A DNA stretch of 64,000 nt from Hymenopus coronatus (taxonomy: Eukaryota; Arthropoda; Insecta; Mantodea; Hymenopodidae). Of the stretch, positions 12,165 to 23,870 are shown piece by piece; the first letter of the stretch is position 1; every line of letters starts with the position of its first letter. The notes beneath the pieces are model-generated. The model saw nothing but the letters and a program-made list of their open reading frames with translations. It was not told the DNA's origin and did not search any database. The stretch is taken from positions 31,288,509 to 31,352,508 of the forward strand of contig CM060886.1 of assembly GCA_030762935.1 (NCBI GenBank), read 5' to 3'. Both the position numbers and the translations under genes were made by a program.

Positions 12165-12905
12165 TTTTCACAGTGTGATTCAAAAATGTTTTTACATTTG
12201 GAGATGGATTTCTGATATCAAAAAAGAAAATATGTTCATATAAACATATGCCTTACACCACTTTGTTTTCATGTTATCAATTTGTTAACGAAAGGCTTTC
12301 TGAGTCCAACTTCATATATTTATGCACTCATTCACAGTAGGCTATGACCCATTTTACCCTACAGTGTTGGGCTTATGTTGCCATTTGTCATTTATCAGAA
12401 GTATAATACATTCCCCCAGCATGGATTACAAGTGCTGTCTCCCAGACTTATGCACTAGCATGACAGATGGATAGGTAAAAGGGGACCAGTTCCATGGCCT
12501 GCCTGTTCCCCTGATCTCAATCCTTTGAATTTTTATCTTTGAGGGGCACCTTAAACCATTGGTTTATCCAACAGACATCCTAGATGAAGAAACTCTTAAT
12601 ATACATGTAAGCCTGTGAAATCATACAACACCAACTGGGAGTATTTGGCATTCCATGCTTTGATTAATGCATGCATGTCTAAACACAAGCGGATGGATAA
12701 TTTTCTATAAATGGTGTTTGTGTGTAACAACTCCTAACAAGCTGACATCAAAAATAGAATAAAGTGTCCTTTAAAAAGTTTTCACTAATAGAATTTTCAG
12801 CCTCAATAAATCGAGAATGGAGGGTTTTGGGACATGTGTTTATATGAACATTTTTTCTTATTTTGATGTAAGGAACCTGTCACTTTAAGCACATTGTAAT
12901 TGCAT
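12165..12905 (+). mobile_element. deletion derivative of a DUF4817-type Tc1/mariner element
   Basis: Flanking inverted repeats: 'aaaatatgttcatataaaca' near 12227 and, in reverse, 'tgtttatatgaacatttttt' near 12838. Inside, a plus-strand remnant reads DRWIGKRGPVPWPACSPDLN near 12470 and a C-terminal tail to about 12720. The WIG..GPV.WP..SPDL.PL motif is typical of DUF4817-associated transposases of the Tc1/mariner superfamily. Most of the N-terminal and central catalytic part is gone. Confidence 0.65.
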
Positions 12906-15084
12906 ATTATTATTGAAACTGAAAAATAATTTATTTTTCCTGATTTTCCTTCTGGCTGTGTGTTATCTCAGGAACATATATATGATATACTTTTCTGAGT
13001 ACCATAGAGCAACAATTCAATGGTCCATACATTATAAGTTTCTATATTTAAAACAGACTACAATTATATAGCTCTAAACTGTTTTTTATACATCCTTAAA
13101 AAAAGAACAGGAAGAAAGAAAGGAAAAAAGGAATTCATTTATGGTGTTAGATTTTATTTTAAGTGGCTTGTCAGTATTACATTAGTCTAGTTTTCTTCCA
13201 AATAAAATCTCAACAAAGAAAAACAACTAAGGAGTGGTAAAATGCTATTTTTACCTAAAAGTGAGGTTATTTATAACACCTAAGATGCTTTTCAGGACAC
13301 CAAAAATGGTCACAAACTGAACCTAAAAATATCTTAAGGATTAGCACAATACCTTATTACCAATGACTACTCAAAAGTTAATTGCTAAGAAATTTGTAAT
13401 GTGATAATGTAAAAGCACTTTTAAGAAATATTATAAGTTTTTTAAATCTGCATCAACGGATGACAGTGTAAGAAATTTTCCTTAAGTTTGGGTGACATAA
13501 AATGCTGATTTATTTTAAATGTTTTTTTTTATTGTAATAATTGTTTTGTTTTTGCTAATGTATTTAATTTATTTTCAATATATGTGTAATGTAGTGTTTT
13601 GTGAGTAATAAGTGCATTCTTTTTACATGGAATATAAAACTATTTTTATAATTTTTATACTATTGTAGAATGCAAATTAATAGTTTTTATATTAATGACT
13701 AGGAAACTGCTGTATACAAAGAATGTTAGCACATAATGTGGCATATCAAATTAGTTTTCTAATTTCCCCACCTTATTGAAAATGAATAAGAATATTGTCA
13801 GTTTTTAAGACAGTTAAAAATGATAATCTCAGTAGATTCGCAGATGAGTAAAGCAAACTTGCACCTGTTTTAGTTTGCTACTGTAGATTTTAAAAACAGT
13901 GAGCGAGCTAGCAGAAGCATGCAGGTTTGGTTCATAATGTAGTTAACTGCATTACCGACATATGTTAGGTAGGCATTAGCTCATCCAAAACATCAGGAAA
14001 AACTGCCCTATGTGATACCTTGCCCCCATCACAGAGTTGACAATCTGGTATTTATCTGTGGTCTGATTCTACCTTTCAAAGTTTAACCTAAACATGGTTT
14101 GCATGGAAGAGTAAATAATTAACATTGATTCAAACATGTTGTCTTTTGTTAAATGACAAAATAACCGAGGAATTAATAAAAATAATCAATTTAAATAAAA
14201 ACCTGTGAAGGTGTTATCATTCTGCATTTCCTGAAAGTTACTTTTAAGCACAATAAATCAAACTTTAAATTTTAATAGAGGAATACACCAGGCGAGGCAG
14301 CTGCCTCTTGTTATTCATATCTATGCAACCTGCAGTTTATTGTTTAATATGAAAACATTGGGCCTTTTAGCAAACAAACTGTTATTGTAGCTCTGCCCTT
14401 CTATTCCGTACTATAGCAACCATTATTAAAGATTAAAGGCTTGAATGAGAACCAAAGAGCTGCAAAAATCTTAAAAAAGATAGCTTTTCATTGATATAGT
14501 GCTGGCAAGGTGATACAGAAATGTTTTCCCGAAAAGCAGGACTGATTACGTGGGTTCTGGCTGAACTGGTTAGCTGCTGGAATGTGGTAAATAAAGGCTA
14601 GTTTGGAGGTTCAAGTCTAATATTTACTTCAGTTTTTTTACCCTTTCTCTTTGTGTTTATTTTCCGTATTTCAGTATACTAATTTATATAATGTTCTCTT
14701 CTGAATTACAATCAGATAATTGTGTACCATGTTTACCCTTATAAGGTACTGTATCTAGTGTTGCATAGTTAGCTTTCATTCCTATGGGCAGAGTCAATGC
14801 TATTAAATGTAACAGTTTTTGTCTCATGTTTAAACTTTGTTTCATTATTTCTACTGACAAACGAGTTGTAAATGTGCTAGGTTCACAGGTAAACAGAATA
14901 ATAAATTGTCAAAGAGCATGGATTTCATCAAGGAAGTAAATTTCAAAATGACGATCCTCTTTCATTAATGTACATGTGGGTACATAGCCGGAGAGACCTT
15001 ATTGCATGCTATAACATGTGAGGTGTAATCTGTCTGCATTCATCACCTATGAATACCTATAGATGATTTGGGCTTTGCAGTTCT
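12906..15084. other. intron sequence with one weak tRNA-like stretch
   Basis: AT-rich ATG2 intron. At 14550-14625 'tggctgaactggttagctgc' followed by 'ggaggttcaagtct' resembles box A and box B of a tRNA or SINE head, but no copy elsewhere confirms it. Nothing else recognised. Confidence 0.4.
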
Positions 15085-16275
15085 TGAACATAGATCTATT
15101 CCTTTAAATGACCTCCCAGAAAGAAGTCCATTGTAGTGAGATCAGATGATACGGGGACCATGGGATTGTGCCCCCTTAGCCGATCCATTTTTGCAGATAT
15201 GTTCTATGTAAGTGATTCCTTACAATCAGTGACCAGTGTTGTGGGGTTACATTCTGCTGGAACCACATTTCTGTTCTTTTCACTAGTGGCACATCTTCCA
15301 GTAGCAATGGAAACTCTTCTTGCAGAAATGTAACGTACCGTGGTCCTGTAAGGTTGCCTTCAAAAAGTGCGGTCCAATTAGCTGGTCGCCTAATATTCCA
15401 CGCCAGTCATTGATGCTCTACTGTACTTGGGAAAGCAGCTTCTTTCATCCAGTGAGGATTGCCTTTACTCCAGTAGTGCATATTATGGTGGTTAACAGTT
15501 CCATTATTGTGAAATGTGGCTTCATCATAGAAGAGAACATTTCATAAAAACTCTGCACCCATTTGCGCTCACTGTTGTAGCCACTGTGTATACATTATTT
15601 GTGCTTGAAAGTATTGTCCGAGGAGAGCTTGGTGTACAGTATTTTTCAGAACATGGTGGCCCTGTCCACTCTTCTTCCAAAGATTGCTTAACTTTGAAGT
15701 TAGGGTTTGCGGTTTTTCTGTTTACCAGTTAGGGTGTGTAAAAGCTGGAAGTCAAACCTTGCTGTTGCCAAGTCTTAAACTTACTTAAAACCTGGTCCGT
15801 TTACTGAGGCACAATTCTCGACTTACAAGCAGGCTCTCCAAGAAAGAGATTTTACTATGTTACCTCTCACCCCTAGTACAGAGTTGTCTTTTGTTTGCTA
15901 ATGGCTATTGCCCAATGGTAGAAGGAAGCGATCCCGTTTGAGGGCCATATGTTTTGGAAAAAACTATAGTTGTAGATGTTATGGATGATATTTATTGCAG
16001 TGCAAAATGCAACAAATATCATCACTGAGGACTTACTAATGTAAGGACCCTTGTGCTATAGCCCTTGAACTTGTATGTGGATTGTGTTCCATTGCACTTT
16101 GCACAGCTTCTTCATTGCCTCCAGAGGTTAATGGAGCATTACGAGCAGGTGGTGCTCTTTCAATTGATTCTGTTTCACGAAGGCATCTTTTAACCCTTCG
16201 CAAAGTGTCTGCAGTAGGTGCCCTCCTTTCTGGAAACCATTCTTCACACATTAAACATTGATTCTCCATAGATTA
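15085..16275 (-). pseudogene. degenerate DUF4817-type transposase
   Basis: Minus-strand Tc1/mariner-superfamily transposase of the DUF4817 type, the group with an 'RF P.R..P....F.RV...LRETGS' N-terminus. The head at 16036-16269 reads CEEWFPERRAPTADTLRRVK and CLRETESIERAPPARN. A catalytic-core remnant at about 15390-15545 contains DEATFHNNGTVNHHNMHYWS, then NPHW. Further down, ANWTALFEGNLTGPRYVTFL and LLEDVPL lie near 15280-15390. Stops and shifts break it. This is an old copy. Confidence 0.75.
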
Positions 16276-18383
16276 ACAGCATGTCAACATACTCATTGTT
16301 TGTATATTATGACAAAAGCTGTCTCATTCAGTAGATAATGCAGGGTTTATTCACGCCAAGTATTGACACATGCGCAAATACCTAAAGATACTTTGCATGT
16401 GTCTTCAACAAAGTGTTTAAACTTGGTTGAATGGTTCAAGCATACCTACACAATAAAATAACTACTAAGAAATACCTATATGTTATCAAAATGTTATTTG
16501 TATCATAGTATCAAATTATATGCCCAAAAAGCTATAACAAAATGTAATAAAATATTTGAACTTAACATGAACGATTTGAACTTAAAATGTGGGTGGCACA
16601 GTGATAAAAGCCATGATAATACCATTCGGCCAATGCTACCTTGGAAACTGAGGGTCCTATATGAATAAATAATTGTAAAACTCAGACTATACCTTGAATC
16701 TTACAGGTTTTTACAGCTCCTTTTGGTGGTTTTAACATAAACAATTACAGCCAATACAACTACTGTAGGAGCTGAAATATGCCATAATTAGTGACATAAG
16801 TGAAATTATCCACCTAATACTTAGCAGTATTTGCTGTACAACAAACATTTACTGGCTGATGTCATAAATACCATTAGTCGCATTGCGTAGCTCTGTCATT
16901 TTGTTTTCAAAAGGTTTTGTTAACCGATGCATGTTATAGGTTGTTCCTTCAGGGGCATTTTCAAAGGTGTGTATGAATGTATGCTAAGGATAAAAGTCTG
17001 TAAAATTGGCTAAATATGCTATTGCAGCTACCAATGTTAGGGTGGAATATTATTGGCACCAACATACATTGTGATTGCATTCTGTACTGTAAAATACTTA
17101 TGCACTGAGTTATTTATCCCTTCTCTACAAAGCGTTATGCACATCAGTCATTAGAAGGCATTCAAAAAAGGCATAAGCCACATATTTCACTTATCAGGTT
17201 GCATCAATTCTAAAATAAATAGGGGTAGCTGACTCACTTGGTATATGACACACCCCTGCATGCAAGCATGCGCACATGCACACACAATTAATTTTTTCTA
17301 GTTTTACAAAAAACATAAAAATCAACTTGATACCATGCCAGATTTCGAAAACCTGAACTAAATAATGTACTGAAACATTGAAACACCTCTAACAGCAAAC
17401 AACAATAAAGATATGTTAATTCCCATTAAAAGAGTTGTAAATACATAGCTTATTATCACAACGCAAAGTGTGCAAACCAATTTTGAGCTTGTAATGACTT
17501 GTGTAATAAATAGGGACAGGAAAATTTTGTTTTATTTTTTAGAACTTTCGATGTTATTTTTCAATGGGTTTTAGTGTAATAAAGTTGATTTTAGAAACAC
17601 TTTTGGGATGTATCATTTTAAACATTTGTATTTAAAATAACTTATATATTAAATAATTTTCACTTATAATCAAACACTTTATGTATCAGGTCATGAAAAC
17701 AAGCATGTTATTTTTACATAAATATACAAACTAAAAAGAATTATGATGCAGTTTTACTTGCATATTAACTGCACTTCTATCAGTCACTATGAAATCATTC
17801 TTCACAACATATTTACCAAGTGGATCACCGAGTCACACTTAACACGGAATCCATACTGCTTGCAGAGCTGCAGCTGCAAATTCTGGGAAATCTAATTTCA
17901 TTGCCAGTAGGCATTTCACAATGTCAACCTTCTCAACTGAAGTTGTAACTTGATTGCATCTTGTGACTGCACTGAGCGATTGCAATATAGAAGCAGCAAT
18001 TGACACAGTCTTTACATTTACCACAATGTTCTTAGGATTAAAAGATTTGTTCAGCATTATGAACACAAGCTTTGAGGGATCAGAATTTGTTCTGAGAATT
18101 TAGTTTAAAGATGTAAGATTACTCACATAAGAGAATGCTTAAGTTGTTTAACCTTGAGAATAAATCATGGGTAACGTAGATCCCTCAAGATGTTGTACAT
18201 GTGCTGTGAGGTAATGTTCACATTCCTTAACAAACTCTGCTTCAACTTTAAATTATATTTTACAAAAAATTGTCACAGAGTAGCTCAAAACACCTTAGCA
18301 ATACATTGTTGAAAAGTGCAATGAGGAAATTGGCAACAATATTACTTATGCTGCTAAACACCCAGCCAACTGTTGAATACGTA
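16276..18383. other. intron sequence, one unrecognised open stretch
   Basis: AT-rich intron. At 17839-18066 (minus) there is a 75-codon open frame with balanced composition (EKVDIVKCLLAMKLDFPEFA, then AALQAV). I recognise no family. It lacks good splice sites for ATG2 and could be a fragment of an unknown element or chance. Confidence 0.4.
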
Positions 18384-19622
18384 TTGTATTTATCCAAATA
18401 CAAGACGACCTCAATTGCAAGACAATCCCCATTTCTCCGAACAAAGTTTTGGAATTAAGCATATCATCTATATAAAAAGAAGATAACTTAATTTTGAAAC
18501 CAATTATTAAAGTTTTGTCATATATTTTGAATAAATTAACGGACACTTACGTTGATTAAGTATTTTTTTCTTTTTCTATTTAATTTGAATTTGTGCAGAA
18601 ATTCATGCAGTGGATAGGAAGGAGGGAGAGGAAAGAACATAAATTACATACTGGTATCAATCTATACGATCAGAGGTTGCAACAGCAGCAGCGCAACTGC
18701 TAATAATGTAATAAAATACACTTTCTATTTAGAAACATACCTAATATAACACACTATTGTAAAAAGTTTTGCCAAAATCACAATTTGAATTTGTGTGGAA
18801 TTTCACATTTTGCTGCATGTGAGATGGAGAGAGGAACATAGAAATGTATGGTATGGGTACAGTGGGTGAATGTGACAATGGCAACGGCAGTAGCATATCT
18901 GCTATTATGAATACAATTTTCTATTTAGTAAACAAATTGAATATAACGCATTGTTGTAACAGATATCTAACTCTTATTTGTGTAAAAATTCACACTGTCA
19001 GTGGGAGAGAGATGTAGAAGAATGAAAATATACCACTATGCACACAGCAAAGATGGTGGCAGCTTAGCTGTAATGACAATAAATATGATTTTCTATTTAG
19101 ACAGCACAACCAAATATAATACATTATTGTATTAATTTTACTATGGTTTTATCTAATTCAAATTTACATGTAAATTCACGTTGTGGGTGACAGAGAAACA
19201 GAGGGATGAATGGAAATGCACTAGTGTATGTGCGGCAGGAGAAGGAAAATTGCAGCTAAACTTCTCTCTTTATGCTTGACCATTGCCTCCCAATCAACAT
19301 TATGTGCGACCACTGATATGAAAGAAAAACCTTTTTTTTCATTATAGTCCTAGAGAGAAATTTTTTTCCTAATGAGAATAATTATAAGTCTATTAAAGGA
19401 AACCTTTTGGTGCGAAATGAAGGTACAAAATCTGCCATGTATGTTGTGACCTTGGTGGTAAGCATTATCATTTCCCCAGGATTCGCCACTTCTGTATCTG
19501 CAAAGTTTGAAACTTACTTTTACAACATGCTATTTGGGAAACAATGTGAATGCAAGATGACCCCAGTTCTGGACATTAATATTCTGGAAAAAAAACATTG
19601 TCTTGTATTTGGATAAATACAG
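18384..19622. mobile_element. non-autonomous TIR element with internal tandem repeats
   Basis: Perfect 21-bp inverted repeats: GTATTTATCCAAATACAAGA(C) at 18386-18406 and its reverse complement at 19600-19620. TA dinucleotides flank the element at 18382-18383 and 19623-19624, consistent with a TA target duplication of the Tc1/mariner/pogo group. No transposase frame. The interior consists of about four diverged units of roughly 185-200 bp (next feature). A truncated relative is at 12070-12155. Confidence 0.75.
18584..19260. repeat. tandem array of ~190-bp units
   Basis: Units start near 18584, 18784, 18973 and 19157. Each carries a 'tttgaatttgtgnngaaattca' start, a 'gggagagagg(a)' purine block, a 'gcagc..ctgctaat' block and 'ttctatttagaaacat...aatataacacattattgta'. 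They have diverged visibly from one another. Confidence 0.65.
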
Positions 19623-19624
19623 TA

Positions 19625-20041
19625 CTTATTCTGCCAACAAGTTTTGTAGTACTTAATCAGCAACAAATTTGAATCCTTCACATTGGTAAACCAACTATAA
19701 CTCAAATGTTAGTAATTTATTTACCTGGATAAATCTCATATCGTTAGAAAATCGCGCAAAATACAGTATTTTGCATAAAACCCGAATTTTTGCGATTTAA
19801 AATCGGTGAGTCCCACCATTTTTGGATGTCAGCAATATATCCCGACTATGTTTTCATGATTTTAATGTTTTTTAGTCTTATTGTTAAAACAAAATTTTCC
19901 CTCCCTAGCAATAAATAATAACCTACTTGTGTTAAAATGTTTTAGGTATAGGGTTATTATGCTGGAGATCCCTCACATTTTCTATGAAAGAGATTTTCAG
20001 CATCTAAAATGCCTATTACTACCATGAAGTAATACACTTAC
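19625..20041. other. intron sequence, nothing recognised
   Basis: Intron immediately downstream of the ATG2 exon at 20042-20229. No feature recognised. Confidence 0.5.
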
Positions 20042-20229
20042 CTGTAATCAACCGCACAGTCCCAGAAATGCATATGAAGCTCTGTAATCACACCTGGAGG
20101 ATCATATCCTGCTATAGGATAATCTATTACATCAAAAAAGTCAACTAGCTGAGTAAACCAACTGTGGCTGCTTAAGCACATACGATGCCTTAAGGTAGCT
20201 CCACGAAGTCCAGCAGCAACTCGGAATGT
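20042..20229 (-). CDS. ATG2: ATG2 exon, LRGATLRHR / FFDVIDYP block
   Basis: Strongly conserved ATG2 exon: TFRVAAGLRGATLRHRMC, then SWFTQLVDFFDVIDYPIAGY, ending HFWDCAVDYR. It aligns by eye with the vertebrate pattern 'VGLRGATLRHR...SW..QL.DFFDV.DYPV.GY...L..HLW.CA.DYRP', and was one of the clearest diagnostic segments for naming this gene. Acceptor AG at 20231-20230 and donor GT at 20041-20040. The exon ends two bases into the Arg codon, completed by the first base of the exon at 10090-10640. This part lies in the middle of the protein, near the CAD region. Confidence 0.96.
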
Positions 20230-20733
20230 CTAAAATTAGATATGTAGGAACATTATTTGTATTAGAATTATAAGCAGCTTAATTTTGCCTATTTCTATCA
20301 ATTCAAAGAATTTAAGTAATTTTACTGCAGCAATAGGATCAAAATAATAGAACTGAGGAATACAAAGCATCAGTTGAGGAGTGATTTGTAATAGGATGAG
20401 GGTTTGTAACTCCCGGGTAAATTATTACACACACACACACATAGTGAGAGAGAAGGTGGGAGGGAGAGAGGGGGAGAGTGGAAAGAGTAGTGGAAAAAGA
20501 CTCAAAAGTTTCAGCTTTGGTGTTAATTTTTCACTACTCTGGGAAAAAATATTTAAATTAGTATTTGATAATGTTGGAGACTGTAATTTTTTTTTTAAAA
20601 TCTATGTAGATGGACTTAATGACATAAAAATTATAGTATATTTGAAAATATAGCAGCCTGGGCTGATGTAAATGCCATATTCTCTTATATTGAGCTCAGA
20701 ACAAATAAATAAAGAAATAAAATAAGAAAATAC
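20230..20733. other. short ATG2 intron with CA and GA tracts
   Basis: The only short ATG2 intron in the window, about 500 bp. Contains (AC)n at 20427-20441 followed by a GA-rich stretch to 20500. No inserted element recognised. Confidence 0.6.
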
Positions 20734-20939
20734 CTTTAGGTTATGCAAGTGATCATCATTTTGTATTTTGACAGCAACTGCAAGCATATCTACACTATTG
20801 CTACATCCACTGCCAACTGGCATAGAACTTCTCAGCTGTGCTCCAGGTTCTGTACGATATATGGTAGGTTCCAAATGTGACGATGGTGGAGAACCAACAA
20901 GTTTCAATGGCTGAGATTCATATGGAGTTGCTACTAAGC
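20734..20939 (-). CDS. ATG2: ATG2 exon preceding the LRGATLRHR block
   Basis: ATG2 exon beginning with GLVATPYESQPLKL and ending SVDMLAVAVKIQNDDHLHNLK. The last part matches the conserved 'MLSVAVKI..D....VKTF' stretch that precedes the most conserved ATG2 block. The Ser/Pro-rich middle is poorly conserved and probably a loop. Acceptor AG at 20941-20940; donor GT at 20733-20732. The two leading bases complete Gly from the previous exon and the exon ends on a whole Lys codon. The next exon is only about 0.5 kb downstream; this is the single short intron seen in the gene. Confidence 0.93.
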
Positions 20940-21079
20940 CTGAAAACAATAAAAATGTATGCTACCTAGAAGTAACATGCAACTCCCGGGTAAATCAGAA
21001 AAAACACAGGAAAATCATGCAACATATTTAATATTAATATTGCATTTACATTTTGAATACCTCTAACATTTAAAATTAA

Positions 21080-21190
21080 TTAAGTCAATTTTATAACACT
21101 GCATCACTTACTTTTATTATCGGAAAACATGTTTCAGAAGCCATGTGCTTCCATTGTCAATTCCTTTAGTCGACTGATGAATTGTTTGTT
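21080..21190 (-). mobile_element. Penelope-like element 3' end fragment
   Basis: Minus-strand copy of the terminal ~100 bp of the Penelope-like element at 25918-28525: 'acatgtttcagaagccatgt' and 'gcttccattgtcaattcctt' are shared almost exactly, with the 'taacactgcatcacttactt' terminus. Only the 3' end is present. Confidence 0.75.
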
Positions 21191-21299
21191 TTTGGTTTAT
21201 TGTTTTTTTTGTTTATTTATTTATTTTTTGGTGAACCAACTATTTGTGAAATAAGATTTTATTTCTCTCTTAAGATTTATCAATTTGTACATAAAAATA

Positions 21300-21690
21300 A
21301 TTCAGATTGAAGAGGACTTCACAGGCTATTTCCAAAAAATTCAAAATACATTTTATTTATCATGCAATATAATAAACTATTTATGTATATAAAAAATATA
21401 TCAAAATTCTTCCATGTAAAGAGTGCTTTTTTTTTTTTTTTTTTCAATCTTCTTTTGCTAAATGCTGTACTTAAATCCAGTCATAAAAATAACATGCACG
21501 CATGCACACAAATGGAAACTTTTTTTTTAAAATCCTCTTTTTTTAATTCAGGAACTCTTAAAATAATGTATTTTCCATGAAATTTCAGCATAAACAATTT
21601 TTTTATTCAGGGATTTTCGAAACATGTATTTTCTATGAAATCTCAGTATCAAAATTTTGGGTGAAATGCAATACTTCCTCTAAAAATGAA
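21300..21690 (+). repeat. R1 repeat, diverged
   Basis: Diverged R1: 'aagaggacttcacaggctat', an A/T-rich middle, a T20 tract at 21428-21444, and 'gaaatctcagtatcaaaatt' with 'ttgggtgaaatgcaatactt' near the 3' end. The terminal palindrome is missing. Confidence 0.6.
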
Positions 21691-21975
21691 ATGGCATTTT
21701 ATTTATGGACGCTCTTTAACTGCTGTGGTTCTCAGTGTTCCATTCTATACTGGGTGAAAGATTGCTTAATTTTGCTCAGAGACCTCTCTATCAGGCTTGA
21801 GGTTCTTTTACGTGCCATAAATCTATGAAACACGACCAACGACTTTACTTCCCTTCCGAAGGAGGCCATGCTAAGGATTTTTATGCCCATCATCCTCTGC
21901 TGGGTTTGAACCCGCGACCTTGGGTATATGAAGTTAGCATGGTAAAATACTTCTTCTACTCAGTATAGATAGGTA
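21690..21975 (-). mobile_element. SINE-A copy
   Basis: Nearly full-length minus-strand SINE-A: tail side 'ttatttatggacgctcttta', body 'ttaattttgctcagagacct' and 'cttcccttccgaaggaggcc', then the tRNA-like head including 'gggtttgaacccgcgacctt' (reverse box B). Directly abuts the end of an R1 copy. Confidence 0.85.
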
Positions 21976-22274
21976 GTACAGAAAGTAAAAATCTGAGAAA
22001 TTCAAACCAATATCAACGAATATTTTGGTTTGCTGATGCACAAAAAGTTAATTAAAATATCTGTTTCAAAGAGATTCATATTTCTTATTATGCATGCTTT
22101 TTTGGTTTCTTAAGTTTACCCATTATATAAAATTATAAAAATTATTTCTAAATCAAGAGGACTTCAGATTCCCAGAAAATTTAAGACAGGGATTTTAGTT
22201 GTCATGTACAACATTTAAGAATATTACTTAAAATGATGAGAATTGGGACAGAGATTTATACTATGAGTATTGAT

Positions 22275-22650
22275 TTGAGTTGATTGTAACACTTTCCATC
22301 ACATTGATTTATTATTGACATGTTTTAGAAGTCCTGTTGCTTCCATTAACCACCTTTCGACTGCTAGTGCTGTGATTATCTGTGTTACAGTTGAGGCCTC
22401 TGGTCATGGATTTAGGAATTCCTGAACAAGGATGTTTCCAGGCAGGATTTCAAAATGTATCAATTTTTTTTTGTTCTTCCAGATGTGGATATTCTCCAAG
22501 TTTCCAATTTCCAACTAATTCTTGTGTCTTTTAATAAAATTGGGGCTTCTCTATGTTGTGATGTTCTCTCCAAAAATGCCATGCCACTGCTGATTTATCT
22601 TTCTGGTATTTTCCCCATCAGATGTCGGGAAAACAAAAAGAAATTTGGCA
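22275..22650 (-). mobile_element. Penelope-like element remnant, minus arm
   Basis: Diverged copy of the Penelope 3' end: 'ttgtaacactttccatcaca', 'acatgttttagaagtcctgt', 'cctttcgactgctagtgctg', 'ggcaggatttcaaaatg', then the region encoding the equivalent of DKSTVAWHFWKE ('aaaaatgccatgccactgct'). Faces the plus arm at 22651-22730 head to head. Confidence 0.65.
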
Positions 22651-22735
22651 ACTAGGAACAAGGAACATCTGAGGAAAAAATTAATACAGAAGATAAATCA
22701 GCAGTGGCATGGTATTTTTAGATACATAATTATCT
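22651..22735 (+). mobile_element. Penelope-like element remnant, inverted plus arm
   Basis: 'gataaatcagcagtggcatg' is the reverse complement of the sequence near 22577-22600. On the plus strand it reads EDKSAVAWYF, the Penelope segment just after the GIY-YIG core. Forms a short head-to-head inverted pair with the previous feature. Confidence 0.6.
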
Positions 22736-23102
22736 TTAACATTTTTCAAGGATTATGCTAAAAAATATGCCCAATCAGGCGTGCCTTAACATGGAAAATG
22801 CTTGTTATTTTTGATATTTTGAAAACAACTTTGACAGTTTTCAGTATTATATATTTAAGATAAATGGCAACTTAAATATAAATGTTGCATTTTATAGAGA
22901 TACCCCCTGAAATCCTTTTCATTCTGTGACTTTTGCATAACTCATATAGTGTAAGAGATAGCTAAAAACTTATTGAATGTAGTTCCTTTTAAGTTACACA
23001 TTTTATATAAAATAAAAGTTTTGTGATATTTAACAATTACTCAGATATATTTGTTATTGGTTTTAATTTTCAAATACTTACACTGTTTAAGTGGTTATTC
23101 AT

Positions 23103-23205
23103 TTTTTTACTTTCTCTATCATATACATGGTAGGTGTGTTGCATTCCACCCAAAACTTTGATACCGAGATTTCACTAAAAACATACATTTTGGGGAGACT
23201 AGAAT
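23103..23205 (-). repeat. R1 repeat, 3' end only
   Basis: Starts 'tttttactttctctatcata' and continues through 'gcattccacccaaaactttg' and 'ataccgagatttcactaaaa', i.e. the reverse complement of the R1 3' end. Confidence 0.65.
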
Positions 23206-23214
23206 AAACATAAC

Positions 23215-23870
23215 AAAAAATCTCACGTGTTCCATTCACATAACTTTCTCTACATCTCTGTAACAAATTATTGTTAAAAAGCTCATTCTTCTATCTACAC
23301 CGTGCTAATCGAGATAAACATTAGCAGAATTTGTCTTTATTACTTGGTTCCTTGTAAGTAGAAGGTAAAAATCTAATTTGTTCCTTTCACATGATGTCCT
23401 CTAGCTGTTCGACAAACAAATCTTTTGATTATTCTTTTATCTACATCATGCTAATTAAGATAAACATTAGCAGAATTATCTTATTACCAGTTTCCTTGTA
23501 AGTAGAAGGGAAATAACAAAATGAACATGCTAAAGCGATAGTCTGGTCCTGTAAAAGCCGATTACTATGTGAAACAATTGAAATTCTAATCTCTTTGCTT
23601 GCCAGAAGTAAACAAATGGGAAATGAATTAAGATGTCTTCCCATTTCAGAAAAGTTTGTGGCTTAAAACTGAAATAAATAATCTGGAATATCTGGAAAAC
23701 AGTTAACTTTACAAAAAAAAACAGTGTTGATATAAATTGTTTTTTTTAGATAGTTTTCTCTAAAAATGGTATTTTTAAGTTTAGGGGATGTCAAAATATG
23801 TATCTCCTTTGAAATAACTCAATATAATCTTGAATGGACTGCAATAATGCCTCTCCCTACCTATCTATCT
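23215..23870 (+). repeat. R1 repeat with an internally duplicated 5' part
   Basis: The 5' end 'aaaaaatctcacgtgttcca' with 'cataactttctctacatctc' is followed about 150 bp later by a second, diverged copy of the same block (from 23367). The rest of R1 is mostly deleted, with 3'-like sequence ('aggggatgtcaaaatatgta') near 23790. Confidence 0.55.

Noticed and set aside
14550..14625. Possible tRNA gene
   Set aside because: Box-like motifs are present but I cannot draw a complete cloverleaf with paired acceptor stem; at most a SINE relic.
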